From contig PLRW01000053.1 in the NCBI GenBank assembly GCA_003164955.1, positions 2,000-46,559 of the forward strand: a DNA stretch of 44,560 nt, written 5' to 3'. Origin of the DNA: Actinomycetota bacterium (GTDB lineage Bacteria > Actinomycetota > Actinomycetes > Streptosporangiales > Streptosporangiaceae). The notes below the pieces were generated by a model that did no database searches, was not told the origin of the DNA, and saw only the letters and a program-made list of their open reading frames with translations. Below are positions 7,785 to 15,816 of the stretch, in pieces (positions within the stretch are counted from its first letter, which is position 1; every line of letters begins with the position of its first letter). A program made the position numbers and the translations under genes.

Positions 7785-10433
7785 CTAGCGCTGACGAGAT
7801 CTCGAAAGGAGATCGAGTTCCTGGGCTCGCCGGACCGCTGCCCGACGGTTGTTCACGCCGAGCTTGGTGTAGATGCTCTTCGTGTGAGTCCGCATGGTGT
7901 TGATCGACACCAATAGTTCGCGCGCAATGTCTGGACCGCTCAGGTCGGATCCAAGAAGCCGAAGCACGTCCAATTCACGCTCGCTGAGCGGCTCGATCAG
8001 GCCCTGCTTCTTCGGCACCCTGACCGCGAATCTAGCACCAGCCGCCAGAAGCTCGGCGATGTAGGCAGGAACGACGTCGCGCCTCGCGGCTTCCTTCAAC
8101 AGGGTCGCCATTGGCTGTCCCTCGTCGATGAAGAGTCGCACATAACCCTCCGGCTCAGCCTCCGTCAGCGCGCGTTCGAGGGTGCCGAGCGCGGCGGTGG
8201 TATCGCCGTGGGCCTGGAGTGCGAGCGCCTCGAGCGCCAGAATCTCGATCACGCTGCCGGCCCTGGCTCCTGCAAGAGCGTCCTGAAGGAGGCGCCCGAG
8301 CAGAACGAGCGCGTCACGCACCGGGGCTCCCGTGCGGCCTGTTTTCGCCTGGGCCAGTAGCAGCCTTGCCAGTGTGATGTGCTCGTACTCGCGCAAGTGG
8401 CTGAGTTCGTCATTTACGGACAGGCCGGCCTGGCGAGCCCAGCCGAAGGCGTCGCGCAGCTGCGAGCTTGCGATCCATAGCCGGGCCTTCATCGCCGCTA
8501 CCGGTCGAACATTGGGAAAGAAGTCGCTGACATAGAAGCGCTCGGCCTCGTCAATGAGCTCAAGGGCGCCGTCCAGATCTCCTTCGACTGCCCGCACTCG
8601 TGCTGTGGCAACGCGCCAGCGGTACGGGAACTGCGGCATTCCGGCGAACTCACCGAGCTCCTCCGCCTTCTGAAGATGCTGGTTGGCTGCCTCCAAGTCG
8701 AGTCGTTCGAGGAAGAGCTCGCCCATCCCCACGTGCATGTCGGCGGTACCTCGCACAAGGGATCTGCTCTGCTCAGGTACGAGCTTCAAGGACTCCTGGT
8801 AGGTGCGCAGCGCATCCCGGAGGTGCCCCTGCGCCACGCAGATATCGCCGAGTGCGATGGTGGCACCGAGTGTGTCGGCGATGTGGCCCGCTTGTCGCAG
8901 TCCGCTGACGCATTGGCTCCATGCCCGGTGCGCCGCCTGCAGGTCCCCCTCGGTCCACGAGGCGATGCCCAGGAACCCTGCCGCTCCCGCGCGGGCAACG
9001 TGATCATCCTCGCAGGCAACGGCGAGGACCCTCCGCGCGTGGTCGACCGTGGCCCTCATGTCGCCGCGAACCTGCGCGAGTGCGGCCCGGTACATCTCGA
9101 TCTGTCCTGGGACGCGGCGTAGCTCGCCCTCGTCGACGAAGGCGATCTCAGCCACTCGCGCCGAGGATGCCGCCCCGTCGCCACCCGTCAGTGGCATCAG
9201 CTGGCGCTCGGCGTCGTCCAACCGGCCTTCGACGCCCGACAGCTCCCCCGTTGCCAGCAGGGCACCGGCGAAGCAAACGCTGAGCACGGGCCGCCGCCGG
9301 ACGAGGCCGTCGGGGAGCGCCTCAACCCAGCTGAGCAGTGCGGTCTCCTGGCGGGCCATGCGCATCGCCGGGAGCGCCCCCTCGATGAGCTCCGCCGTTC
9401 GCTCGAAGTCACGAGCGGCCAGTGCGTGGCGGATGGCCTCGGTTCGTTCGCCCTCGCGCTCGTACCACTCACTGGCCCGCCGGTGCAGCCTCGGGGCACG
9501 CCCGGGTTGCTCGTCTTCGAGATGCGCCTGCAGGACGTCGGCGAACAGGTGGTGATAGCGGTACCAGCGACGCTGGTCGTCGAGCGGAACGACGAAGAGG
9601 TTCCGTCGTTCCAGGGCGCCTAGCATCGCCTTGCCGTTGCTTCGCCCGGCGACGGCATCGCAGAGTGGCCCATTCAGCCGTTCAAGGATGCAGGTGTCCA
9701 GGAGGAACATCCGGATCTCGTCGGGCAGGCGCTGCAGGACCTCCTCGACCAGGTAATCGACGATGTAGCGGTCGTTGCCCGTGAACCGGGCGACGAAGTC
9801 CGCGATGTCGTCTCGTCCCTCCATCGAGAGGGCGGCCAGCTGGAGCGCGGCGATCCAGCCCTCGGTGCGCTCCTCCAGCGCAGCGACATCCGCGGAGCCG
9901 AGGCCAAGGCCCGTCACGTCGTTGAGGTAGATCGATGCTTCCTCGGCAGTGAAGCGCAGGTCTTCAGACCGGATCTCCACCATTTCCCCCCGCGCCCGTA
10001 GCCGGGCCAGGGGGAGCGGCGGGTCCGCGCGGGTCATGATCAGCACATGGATCTGCGGGGGGAGGTGGTCGAGCAGAAAGGTCATCCCGTCATGGACGCC
10101 GGGATCGCCGATGACGTGGTAGTCATCAAGTACCAGATCGAGCTCGCCCGGCAACGCGCTGAGCTCGTTGACCACGGCGGCGAGGACGCCTTCGGTCGGT
10201 GGCTGGCCCGATTCCAGGACCTGGAGGATGCTCTCCCCGATCGCGGGCACGGCGGCCGCCCGGAGCGCGGCGAGCACTAGCGCCCAGAAAGCGGCGGGCT
10301 GGTCATCAGCCGGATCGAGCGCCATCCACGCCACGGAGCGGTTGTGAGCGGCGCGAGACGACAGCCACTGCGCAACGAGGGATGTCTTGCCGAAGCCGGT
10401 GGGCGCCGAGACGAGCGTCAACCTGGTGGTCAT
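7785..10433 (-). CDS. Large LuxR-family (LAL/MalT-like) transcription regulator
   Basis: This is a LAL-type regulator of about 880 residues. Walker A (APTGFGKTSLVAQW) lies within 20 residues of the start, followed by LVLDDYHVI (Walker B) and MTRADPPLPLARLRARG of the STAND ATPase. A long TPR-like middle region leads to a C-terminal LuxR helix-turn-helix (LSERELDVLRLL, then NTMRTHTKSIYTKLGVNNR). Family members normally carry 25-40 more residues before the P-loop, with a KLxxPRxR-type motif; these are missing, and the sequence there belongs to the opposite-strand membrane gene. ATG 10433 is where homology begins; ATG 10466 is an alternative. No Shine-Dalgarno is evident, so expression of this truncated gene is uncertain. 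Confidence 0.8.
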   Translation of the reverse strand: MTTRLTLVSAPTGFGKTSLVAQWLSSRAAHNRSVAWMALDPADDQPAAFWALVLAALRAAAVPAIGESILQVLESGQPPTEGVLAAVVNELSALPGELDLVLDDYHVIGDPGVHDGMTFLLDHLPPQIHVLIMTRADPPLPLARLRARGEMVEIRSEDLRFTAEEASIYLNDVTGLGLGSADVAALEERTEGWIAALQLAALSMEGRDDIADFVARFTGNDRYIVDYLVEEVLQRLPDEIRMFLLDTCILERLNGPLCDAVAGRSNGKAMLGALERRNLFVVPLDDQRRWYRYHHLFADVLQAHLEDEQPGRAPRLHRRASEWYEREGERTEAIRHALAARDFERTAELIEGALPAMRMARQETALLSWVEALPDGLVRRRPVLSVCFAGALLATGELSGVEGRLDDAERQLMPLTGGDGAASSARVAEIAFVDEGELRRVPGQIEMYRAALAQVRGDMRATVDHARRVLAVACEDDHVARAGAAGFLGIASWTEGDLQAAHRAWSQCVSGLRQAGHIADTLGATIALGDICVAQGHLRDALRTYQESLKLVPEQSRSLVRGTADMHVGMGELFLERLDLEAANQHLQKAEELGEFAGMPQFPYRWRVATARVRAVEGDLDGALELIDEAERFYVSDFFPNVRPVAAMKARLWIASSQLRDAFGWARQAGLSVNDELSHLREYEHITLARLLLAQAKTGRTGAPVRDALVLLGRLLQDALAGARAGSVIEILALEALALQAHGDTTAALGTLERALTEAEPEGYVRLFIDEGQPMATLLKEAARRDVVPAYIAELLAAGARFAVRVPKKQGLIEPLSERELDVLRLLGSDLSGPDIARELLVSINTMRTHTKSIYTKLGVNNRRAAVRRAQELDLLSRSRQR

Positions 10434-10959
10434 GGCGGCGCTGGCGCTGGCGGGCATCACCGGCATGTACCTGCGGCAGGTGCGCCAGACACGCGTGCTG
10501 GGACTGGTCGGCTACCTGCTGTTCGCCGCCGGCTATCTCGCCATCCTCAGCACCGAGGTCATCGCCGCCTGCGTCCTCCCCGTCCTGGCGCACACTTCGC
10601 CCGGCTACGTGAACGACGTGGTCACCGCAGCCGCCGGCGGCTCCTCAGCCGGGAACATCGGCGCGATGCAGATCCTGTTTGATGTCTCCGGCTTCGCGTA
10701 CATGGCAGGCGGTCTTCTGTTCGGAGTCGCGCTGTTCCGCGCCCGTGTCCTGGCGCGGTGGGCCGCGGCCCTTCTCGCCCTGGGCACCCTCGCCACTGCC
10801 GCGCTCGCAGTACTGCCACAGTCGTTCAACCGGCCGCTCGCTGTCCCCACCGGCGTTGCCCTGATCGGCCTGGGTATCTCCCTGTGGCGCGACCAGCGCA
10901 AGCCCCTCCCCGAGACTGATCCGGTGACCAGCCGCGTCGAGCACCTGGCAGCCCGATGA
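10432..10959 (+). CDS. Truncated multi-pass membrane protein
   Basis: This frame encodes about 175 residues with four to five membrane helices (MAALALAGITGMYL, LVGYLLFAAGYLAIL, GFAYMAGGLLFGVALF and others) and a short polar tail. It looks like the C-terminal two thirds of a DUF4386-like or related integral membrane protein: the expected first helices are absent, and the sequence upstream of 10432 is antisense to the P-loop of the LAL regulator. An upstream ATG at 10387 would add only antisense-derived residues. It ends in an ATGA overlap with the next gene, so it heads a coupled three-gene operon. Confidence 0.55.
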   Translation: MAALALAGITGMYLRQVRQTRVLGLVGYLLFAAGYLAILSTEVIAACVLPVLAHTSPGYVNDVVTAAAGGSSAGNIGAMQILFDVSGFAYMAGGLLFGVALFRARVLARWAAALLALGTLATAALAVLPQSFNRPLAVPTGVALIGLGISLWRDQRKPLPETDPVTSRVEHLAAR

Positions 10960-11267
10960 GCCGGACACCGTCCGGGGCTGGCAGCGGGCGAGAGGCCGGG
11001 ATCTACGAGATCCGCCTGCGGGGCCACCTCGGCCCCCGATGGGCAAGCCGGCTCGAGGTCTCGAGCCTCACCCGCGACACCGACGGCACCACGGCCCTCC
11101 GGGTCACGGTCGTCGACCAGGCCGCACTGCACGGCCTGCTCTACAAGATCCGCGACCTCGGCCTCCCGCTGATCTCGGTCGTACCTGCCGAGCAAGCCGA
11201 CACGACCGCGCACCAATCGATCCTCCCTAGCCACGAGACGCACTCACGGAAAGGGAATCCGACATGA
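10956..11267 (+). CDS. Small conserved protein between membrane genes
   Basis: This is a 103-aa soluble protein with a compact predicted alpha/beta core (YEIRLRGHLGPRWASRLEVSS, quoted in part; then ALHGLLYKIRDLGLPLISV). Similar short proteins commonly sit next to DUF4386-type membrane genes in actinobacteria; their function is unknown to me. It overlaps the upstream stop by ATGA and the downstream start by ATGA (11264), which indicates translational coupling on both sides. The tail after about residue 80 is low in structure. Confidence 0.65.
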   Translation: MSRTPSGAGSGREAGIYEIRLRGHLGPRWASRLEVSSLTRDTDGTTALRVTVVDQAALHGLLYKIRDLGLPLISVVPAEQADTTAHQSILPSHETHSRKGNPT

Positions 11268-12019
11268 CTTCCACTGCCGTTGTCCCGAGCACCGCGACGC
11301 AGCTGGCCAGGGCCATGAGCCCCGCGAGGAAACTTGCGATTGCCACTGGCGTTTTGTTCTTCATCACCCACGTGACCTCGGTCGCCGCGATAGTCCTGTA
11401 CCAGCCAGTGCTGAACCGCCCCGGATACGTCCTGGGCAACGGCGCTGCCAACTCCCGCATCCTCCTCGGCGGCCTGCTCGAGGTCATCCTCGCCGGGGCC
11501 GTCATCGGCACGGCGGTCACCCTCTACCCCGTCGTCAGTCGGCACAACCGGCCCCTCGCCATGGGCTATGTCGGCCTGCGGACCCTGGAGGCGGGAATCA
11601 TCGTCACGGGTATCGTCAGCCTGCTGGCGGTGGTCTCGCTCCAGCACGATGTGGCCGGTACCGCTGCCAGCGCCGCCGCTCTCACGACCGTCGGCAAGGC
11701 GCTCGTGGCCGTCCACAACTGGACGTTCATCATCGGTCCTGGGCTGGTCTGCGGCCTGAACACCGTGGTGATTGCCTACGTGCTGTACCGCTCCAAGCTC
11801 GTCGCCCGTTTCATCCCTGTCCTGGGCCTGATCGGTGGCCCACTCGTCTTCGCCGCCAACGTCGCCGGCATGTTCGGCGTACCCCGCCACGACCTCGGCG
11901 TGTGTGTTGTCCCGGTCTTCGCCTGGGAGGTCTGCCTGGCCATCTTCCTGATCACCAAGGGTTACCGGTCCACGGCTGTGACCCGATCGTGCCTTCGGAC
12001 GAGCGGCAACCGCAGCTGA
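11264..12019 (+). CDS. DUF4386 family membrane protein
   Basis: This 251-aa protein with six or seven membrane helices matches DUF4386: a Lys/Arg-flanked first helix (KLAIATGVLFFITHVTSVAA, quoted in part), the loop LYQPVLNRPGYVLGNGAANS, and later helices ending in AWEVCLAIFLITKGYR. A Shine-Dalgarno (GAAAGGGAA) lies ahead of ATG 11264. The last 15 residues (STAVTRSCLRTSGNRS) are polar and atypical, possibly from a frame slip near the end. Function is unknown. A second, divergent DUF4386 gene lies at 12445-13185. Confidence 0.75.
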   Translation: MTSTAVVPSTATQLARAMSPARKLAIATGVLFFITHVTSVAAIVLYQPVLNRPGYVLGNGAANSRILLGGLLEVILAGAVIGTAVTLYPVVSRHNRPLAMGYVGLRTLEAGIIVTGIVSLLAVVSLQHDVAGTAASAAALTTVGKALVAVHNWTFIIGPGLVCGLNTVVIAYVLYRSKLVARFIPVLGLIGGPLVFAANVAGMFGVPRHDLGVCVVPVFAWEVCLAIFLITKGYRSTAVTRSCLRTSGNRS

Positions 12020-12444
12020 CCGCCGCTAACCCTCTGGCCCGGCCTGACACCAACTCCGGTCCCGCCACCGGGGTCGGTGTCGAGTTGACGGCCCTCTACG
12101 GCTTCGTACAGGTGCTCGGCGGCGAGTTGTTCGAATAAGGGTCCGGCCGACCCTGAGCCAGGGGGAAACAACGGGCAGCGCACACTTCCCAGGCACAGTC
12201 CACTGACGTGGGTCGGCCAGGCCGCTGCCACCAAGTGGGCACGGAGGACCGGCCGGAGGTGGTTTCTACCAGGTCCGCATCTCCGTCGGCCCCATCCACG
12301 AGCCGGTTCGCCGCGGAGAACTGCGACATGCCAGGGTTTGCGCCACGAAGGAAGCCGGGCGCTCGGCCCCGGCACCGTCAGACCGCGCCGCATCCGCGCC
12401 ATCACCGGTGAACTGCGGGCGATGGCGCGGATGCAGGCTTGGCT
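12020..12444. other. Gene-free gap between convergent DUF4386 genes
   Basis: I find no supportable gene, hairpin terminator or repeat in these 425 bases. Short open frames exist on both strands but show no recognisable motif and no start context. Confidence 0.5.
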
Positions 12445-13185
12445 CTAGGCCGTCAGGGCGACCTTCCGCCCTTTCAGCGGCAGCCAGAGCATGAACAGCG
12501 CCTCGCCGATGAACGTAAAGCTGGAGAGGCTGGCCGTGTAGCTCGGGCTGAGCAGCCCGGCGGTGCTGTCGATGAGGTAGCCGCCGCCGGCGATGACGAG
12601 CAGCACCCCGAGAAGCCGGGGAACGTAGCCGGACCTGCAGGCCAGGTAGCCGAGGAGAATGAGGTACAGCCCGAACAGGATGAGGCTGACTTTCCAGATG
12701 TCCTGAAAATCGTGGATCTTCTGCAGAGCCTCAGCCTGTCGCTGGCCGATGCCGAACGCCGTCAGGCGCCGGGTGTTACTCAGCAGGGGGAGTACGCCCA
12801 TGAGCTGGCTGATGGCGACCGCGAAGATCACGGCGTAGCTGATTCTCAGCCAGGCCGCGAGGGTCGCCAGGCCCTTGTGGACCGGCTCGAAGAACTTCAG
12901 GAGCGCCCAGGCAACGACGATGTCAAGGATCACCACCGCCGCGAGTGCGGCTATCCCGAGACGGAAGAGCCCTGCGGAGGCCAGGATGTGCCCGGCCGTC
13001 CGGGTCGCGTCGCCCGGGGTCACGAGGCGCTGGATAACGCCGAAGTTGGCCGCCGGGGCCAGAACGGCCATGGCGAGAAGCCCTGTGCCCGCCACCAGCG
13101 CGGGGCGGCGCATCCGGCGGGCCCCGGCTGACGGATCGATCGCCGTGGTCCTGGTGCCAGAAGGAGCTGACTGCGTAGTGGTCAT
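12445..13185 (-). CDS. DUF4386 family membrane protein
   Basis: This is a 246-aa DUF4386 protein: a cytoplasmic N-terminus of about 27 residues, a first helix (ALVAGTGLLAMAVLAPAANFG), several further helices, and the diagnostic segment FQDIWKVSLILFGLYLILLG followed by YLACRSGYVPRLLG. It is transcribed divergently from the TetR gene at 13352, and the 166-bp space between them contains three operator-like palindromes. It is therefore the likely target of that repressor. Biochemical function is unknown. Confidence 0.8.
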   Translation of the reverse strand: MTTTQSAPSGTRTTAIDPSAGARRMRRPALVAGTGLLAMAVLAPAANFGVIQRLVTPGDATRTAGHILASAGLFRLGIAALAAVVILDIVVAWALLKFFEPVHKGLATLAAWLRISYAVIFAVAISQLMGVLPLLSNTRRLTAFGIGQRQAEALQKIHDFQDIWKVSLILFGLYLILLGYLACRSGYVPRLLGVLLVIAGGGYLIDSTAGLLSPSYTASLSSFTFIGEALFMLWLPLKGRKVALTA

Positions 13186-13256
13186 GGCCTGAGCCTCGTT
13201 CCGGTGTGATGGGCCCCCTGGCCTTGGCGGTCAGCGGTGCGCGCTCACTTCGAGGT

Positions 13257-13306
13257 ACCTTATGCTGTAAGGTCTCTTATGGCATAAGGTAGCCATACAA
13301 TGTAAG
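13257..13306. promoter_or_regulatory. Three tandem TetR operator-like palindromes
   Basis: Three related inverted repeats stand in a row: 13257-13273 (ACCTTA-5-TAAGGT), 13276-13288 (CTTATG-G-CATAAG, perfect) and 13294-13306 (CATAC-AAT-GTAAG, one mismatch per arm set). They fill the divergent promoter region between the DUF4386 gene and the TetR gene, so autoregulation plus control of the DUF4386 gene is the obvious inference. Confidence 0.65.
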
Positions 13307-13351
13307 GCTGTCAATGGGCCGAGGGGCAGCAGACAGAGGAGGACGACGCTC

Positions 13352-14038
13352 GTGGCGTCAGGTACTGATCCGAGCAGGCGCGACCGCGCCCCGCTGAGCC
13401 GGGAGCGCGTGCTCGCCGAGGCGGTCGCCCTGGCCGACCAAGCGGGCATGGGCTCGCTGACCATGCGCAGGCTCGCGGACCGGCTGCACGTCGAGCCGAT
13501 GTCGCTCTACTACCACGTGGCCGACAAGGACGAGATTCTCGACGGCATGGTCGATCTCGTGTTCGGCGAGGTCGAGCTCCCCCTGGCGGACGCCGAGTGG
13601 AAGACGGCCATGCGCGACCGCGCCTCCTCCGCCCGCGACGCGCTGCGCCGGCACCCCTGGGCCATCGGGCTGATGGACTCGCGGCTGAACGCTGGCCCGT
13701 CAACGCTCCGGCACCACGATGCGATCATTGGCTGCCTGCGGGGGGCCGGCTTCTCCATCGAACTGGCGGCCCATGCGATCTCGGCCATCGACAGCTACCT
13801 CTACGGCTTCGCGATGCAGGAGCTCAGCCTGCCCTTCAGCAGCCCTGAGGAGACCGCGGAGATGGCCGTGACCTTCCTCGAGCAGTTCCCCGCCGAGGCT
13901 TTCCCCCACCTCGCCGAGCTGACGACCCAGCACGTTCTGCAGCCGGGCTATGACTACGGCGACGAGTTCGAGTTCGGGATGGACCTGATCCTCGACGGCC
14001 TCGAGCAGGGCCGCGGCGGGCAGCGGAAGACCCGCTGA
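13352..14038 (+). CDS. TetR/AcrR family transcriptional regulator
   Basis: This is a 228-aa repressor. The N-terminal helix-turn-helix reads [18 protein letters not shown], then [22 protein letters not shown], a typical TetR recognition helix. The C-terminal ligand domain resembles the TetR_C/TetR_C_1 type ([12 protein letters not shown], then [13 protein letters not shown]). The start GTG 13352 is preceded by GACAGAGGAGGACGAC, which provides a Shine-Dalgarno. It lies divergent to a DUF4386 gene with three operator-like palindromes between them. Confidence 0.85.
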   Translation: MASGTDPSRRDRAPLSRERVLAEAVALADQAGMGSLTMRRLADRLHVEPMSLYYHVADKDEILDGMVDLVFGEVELPLADAEWKTAMRDRASSARDALRRHPWAIGLMDSRLNAGPSTLRHHDAIIGCLRGAGFSIELAAHAISAIDSYLYGFAMQELSLPFSSPEETAEMAVTFLEQFPAEAFPHLAELTTQHVLQPGYDYGDEFEFGMDLILDGLEQGRGGQRKTR

Positions 14039-14040
14039 AG

Positions 14041-14211
14041 TCAGCTGGCCCCCGCACGGCGATTCCATCCCGGAGCACCGCACTGACCTAGAATCGAGCC
14101 CGGCAGCCACGGCCACCCGGCTCGGTCACCAAGCTCTTCCTGCCGGGTGCGCGGGTAACGGACCTCTACCAGGCTGTCGTCGGGGAACCTGCCTTCATTG
14201 TCCTCTTCCAT
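14041..14211 (-). pseudogene. Cassette copy C: truncated gene 1
   Basis: The frame starts at ATG 14211 as MEEDNEGRFPDDSLVEVRYP and follows the family through WPWLPGSILGQCG. It then diverges and stops at 14041 after 56 residues, against about 97 in the intact copy F. The rest of gene 1 and all of gene 2 are missing; the 3' boundary abuts the TetR gene end. This is an end-truncated copy. Confidence 0.7.
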
Positions 14212-14285
14212 GTCGGCTCCTCCACGGAGCCACCCGGACAATGTGTGTCATTATCACAACCTCGGCGGGTTCCGGTTGCACTGTC
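14209..14285 (-). promoter_or_regulatory. Cassette copy C: leader with SD hairpin
   Basis: The arms at 14214-14220 and 14226-14232 keep the stem except for the closing pair (G changed to A at 14232); the loop is TCCAC instead of TTCGA. The extended -10 (attatc on plus) is at 14250-14255. A changed loop with mostly kept arms supports a real structure. Confidence 0.5.
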
Positions 14286-14333
14286 AGCAGGCCTTGGAGC
14301 ACCCGGCCGTGCTGTGCCTGGGAACCGGCTACC

Positions 14334-14585
14334 TCAGCCGATCCAGAGAATGTCGAAAATGCGGATCAGCTCGGCGGCCTCGTCGACCCTGAACGACAGC
14401 AAGCCGTAGCCCGCACCAAATACCGTCCGGCGATAGGCAGGATCGTTGCCGGGCGGGATCACGGCCGCATCCCATGGCTCCAGGACCAGGACGGCGACGC
14501 GCTCGACTAAGGCGTCGAAAGCTGCCTTCGGCAGGCCGTTGAGCTGGATCAGTGCGGCGCCCTCGAACTCAGGCCGGTAGCTCAC
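14334..14585 (-). CDS. RelE-like toxin candidate of a TA pair
   Basis: This 83-aa protein has a ParE/RelE-like outline: MSYRPEFEGAALIQLNGLP, a helix with FDALVERVAVLVLEPWD, then DPAYRRTVFGAGYGLLSFRVDE and a final ELIRIFDILWIG strand. The GTG start at 14585 overlaps the upstream gene's stop (GTGA). Being second behind a DUF6247 gene is a common toxin-antitoxin layout. Assignment to the RelE/ParE fold is from pattern, not from a search. Confidence 0.6.
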   Translation of the reverse strand: MSYRPEFEGAALIQLNGLPKAAFDALVERVAVLVLEPWDAAVIPPGNDPAYRRTVFGAGYGLLSFRVDEAAELIRIFDILWIG

Positions 14586-14929
14586 CCGCCCGCGCGCCAG
14601 CGCGCGGCAGCCGCGACCCGCTCGTCCCAGTCCGGGACGATCTCCCCGATCGGCGTCCCCCGCCTGCCGGTGCGAACCGACTCCTCCACGGCCTCGCGCC
14701 TCGCCTCATAACCGGGGTCGGAGAAGGCGGCGGCGCTCAGCCGCCACAACCGCAGCAGGTGATGCAGCTGGCGGTACTGCTCTGGCCGCCGGGCGCCCGC
14801 GACGGCAGCGTCATACTCGGCCAGGAACTGCTCATGGAACCGGGCGGGCAGAACGCGGAGGATTTCCACCGGGTCGTCCGGGTCATAGTCATCCGCTGGC
14901 TGCGCTGTCACGCCACCATCATCCCTCAT
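14582..14929 (-). CDS. DUF6247 family antitoxin-like protein
   Basis: This is a 115-aa protein with the DUF6247 pattern: DDPVEILRVLPARFHEQFLAEYDAAVAGA (quoted in two parts: ILRVLPARFHEQFL and EYDAAVAGARRPEQY) followed by LHHLLRLWRLSAAAF. DUF6247 proteins are regularly encoded just before RelE-like toxins and are treated as antitoxins. GTG 14911 is a possible alternative start to ATG 14929. The 4-bp overlap with the next gene implies coupled translation. Confidence 0.7.
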   Translation of the reverse strand: MRDDGGVTAQPADDYDPDDPVEILRVLPARFHEQFLAEYDAAVAGARRPEQYRQLHHLLRLWRLSAAAFSDPGYEARREAVEESVRTGRRGTPIGEIVPDWDERVAAAARWRAGG

Positions 14930-15041
14930 CGCGCCCCAGCGTGCTGATACGTGGTCGGTTCAGGTGCAAAGAGGCCGATCAATCTTGTGGCTATGACTTG
15001 CAGAGCGGGTGGGCCTCAGTTCTCACGGCCAGCCGACTGCT

Positions 15042-15060
15042 CCCGCCCCGACCGGGCGGG
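15042..15060 (-). terminator. Hairpin downstream of cassette copy D
   Basis: A perfect CCCGCCC/GGGCGGG stem with a 5-nt loop lies 31 bases beyond the gene 2 stop of copy D. It has no U-tract, which is common for actinobacterial terminators, and it is in the same relative place as the hairpins after copies B, E and H. Confidence 0.5.
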
Positions 15061-15090
15061 GCGCTTGTGTCCTGACGTAGGCGCAGGACG

Positions 15091-15297
15091 CTACCGGATT
15101 TGCTTGCGCGGCACCATGCAGGCCAGGATCAGCGCCGCAGGCCACCCGACCGGGATCGTGTTCAGGCAGATGACCAATCCGAGGCCTTCCACCTGGCGGG
15201 CGATGGCGATCACGGTGGGCAGAATGTAGAGCGCAGCCAGCCCGTCGCTGATGGCCAGCCAGAAGAACCAGTTGTCCGCGATCATTGCGGGGATCAC
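15091..15297 (-). CDS. Cassette copy D gene 2: superinfection-immunity-like membrane protein
   Basis: This is an intact 68-aa protein from GTG 15297, whose GTGA overlaps the gene 1 stop. It has two membrane segments, NWFFWLAISDGLAALYILP and LGLVICLNTIPVGWPAALIL, joined by a basic IAIARQ turn, and a basic tail PRKQIR. The LPTVIAIAR...LN..PVGWPAAL layout resembles small superinfection-immunity-type membrane proteins (Pfam Imm_superinfect), but this comes from memory of the family pattern and is unconfirmed. It is nearly identical to copy E gene 2, and it is open although gene 1 of this copy is frameshifted. Confidence 0.7.
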   Translation of the reverse strand: MIPAMIADNWFFWLAISDGLAALYILPTVIAIARQVEGLGLVICLNTIPVGWPAALILACMVPRKQIR

Positions 15298-15583
15298 CGC
15301 CGCGCCCTGTCGGTGACGCGCCGGATTTCGCTGGAGTCCCGGAAACAGCACGGGGAAACTGGTCCTCATCCGCCGTGCCGTCCGGGGCCGGGTTGCGGTC
15401 GTCCAGCACGGCTAGCTCGCGCGCCTCCACGCAGACATGCCACTCCGGCCCGCACTGGCTTAGGACCGAGCCAGGCAGCCACGGCCATGCCGACCGGTCA
15501 CTCAGCCCTTCCTGCAGGGTGCGCGGGTAGCGAATCTCGACCAGGCTGTCGTCGGGGAACCTGCCGTCGTTGTCCTCGTCCAT
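15294..15583 (-). pseudogene. Cassette copy D gene 1: frameshifted
   Basis: From ATG 15583 the frame follows the family: MDEDNDGRFPDDSLVEIRYP, then SAWPWLPGSVLSQCGPEWHVCVE. About 80 codons in, at a TTTCCCC run near 15348, one base appears to be missing, so the conserved PCCFRDxSEIRR ending is read only in the next frame, where it stops at the TGA (15296-15294) overlapping gene 2. Without the slip it would be a protein of about 96 aa like copy F. A homopolymer sequencing error is a possible explanation. Confidence 0.65.
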
Positions 15584-15680
15584 GTCGGCTCCTTCGCGGA
15601 GCCGCCCGGACAATGTGTGTCATTATCACAACCTCGGTGGCGTGTGGCCGCAGTGTCACATAAGTCGTTGATCTGCGAAG
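15581..15680 (-). promoter_or_regulatory. Cassette copy D: leader with SD hairpin
   Basis: The hairpin arms are at 15586-15592 and 15598-15604 (7 bp, loop TTCGC). On the transcript the 3' arm is AAGGAGCCG, so the Shine-Dalgarno is base-paired 5 nt before the AUG. The extended -10 (TGT GATAAT; plus 15622-15627) predicts a transcript start near 15615 and a leader of only about 32 nt. Confidence 0.6.
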
Positions 15681-15816
15681 ACCACTCTCAGTCGCTGCCC
15701 GGCCGAGGTTTTTTGATCGTAGGCCGAGGAGAACTGCAAAATTGTCTGTGGGTAGAGCATGCCGGTTACGGGCACGGCCTGCTTTGCTGCGCCACCGCTG
15801 GTCAAGCTCACCGGCA

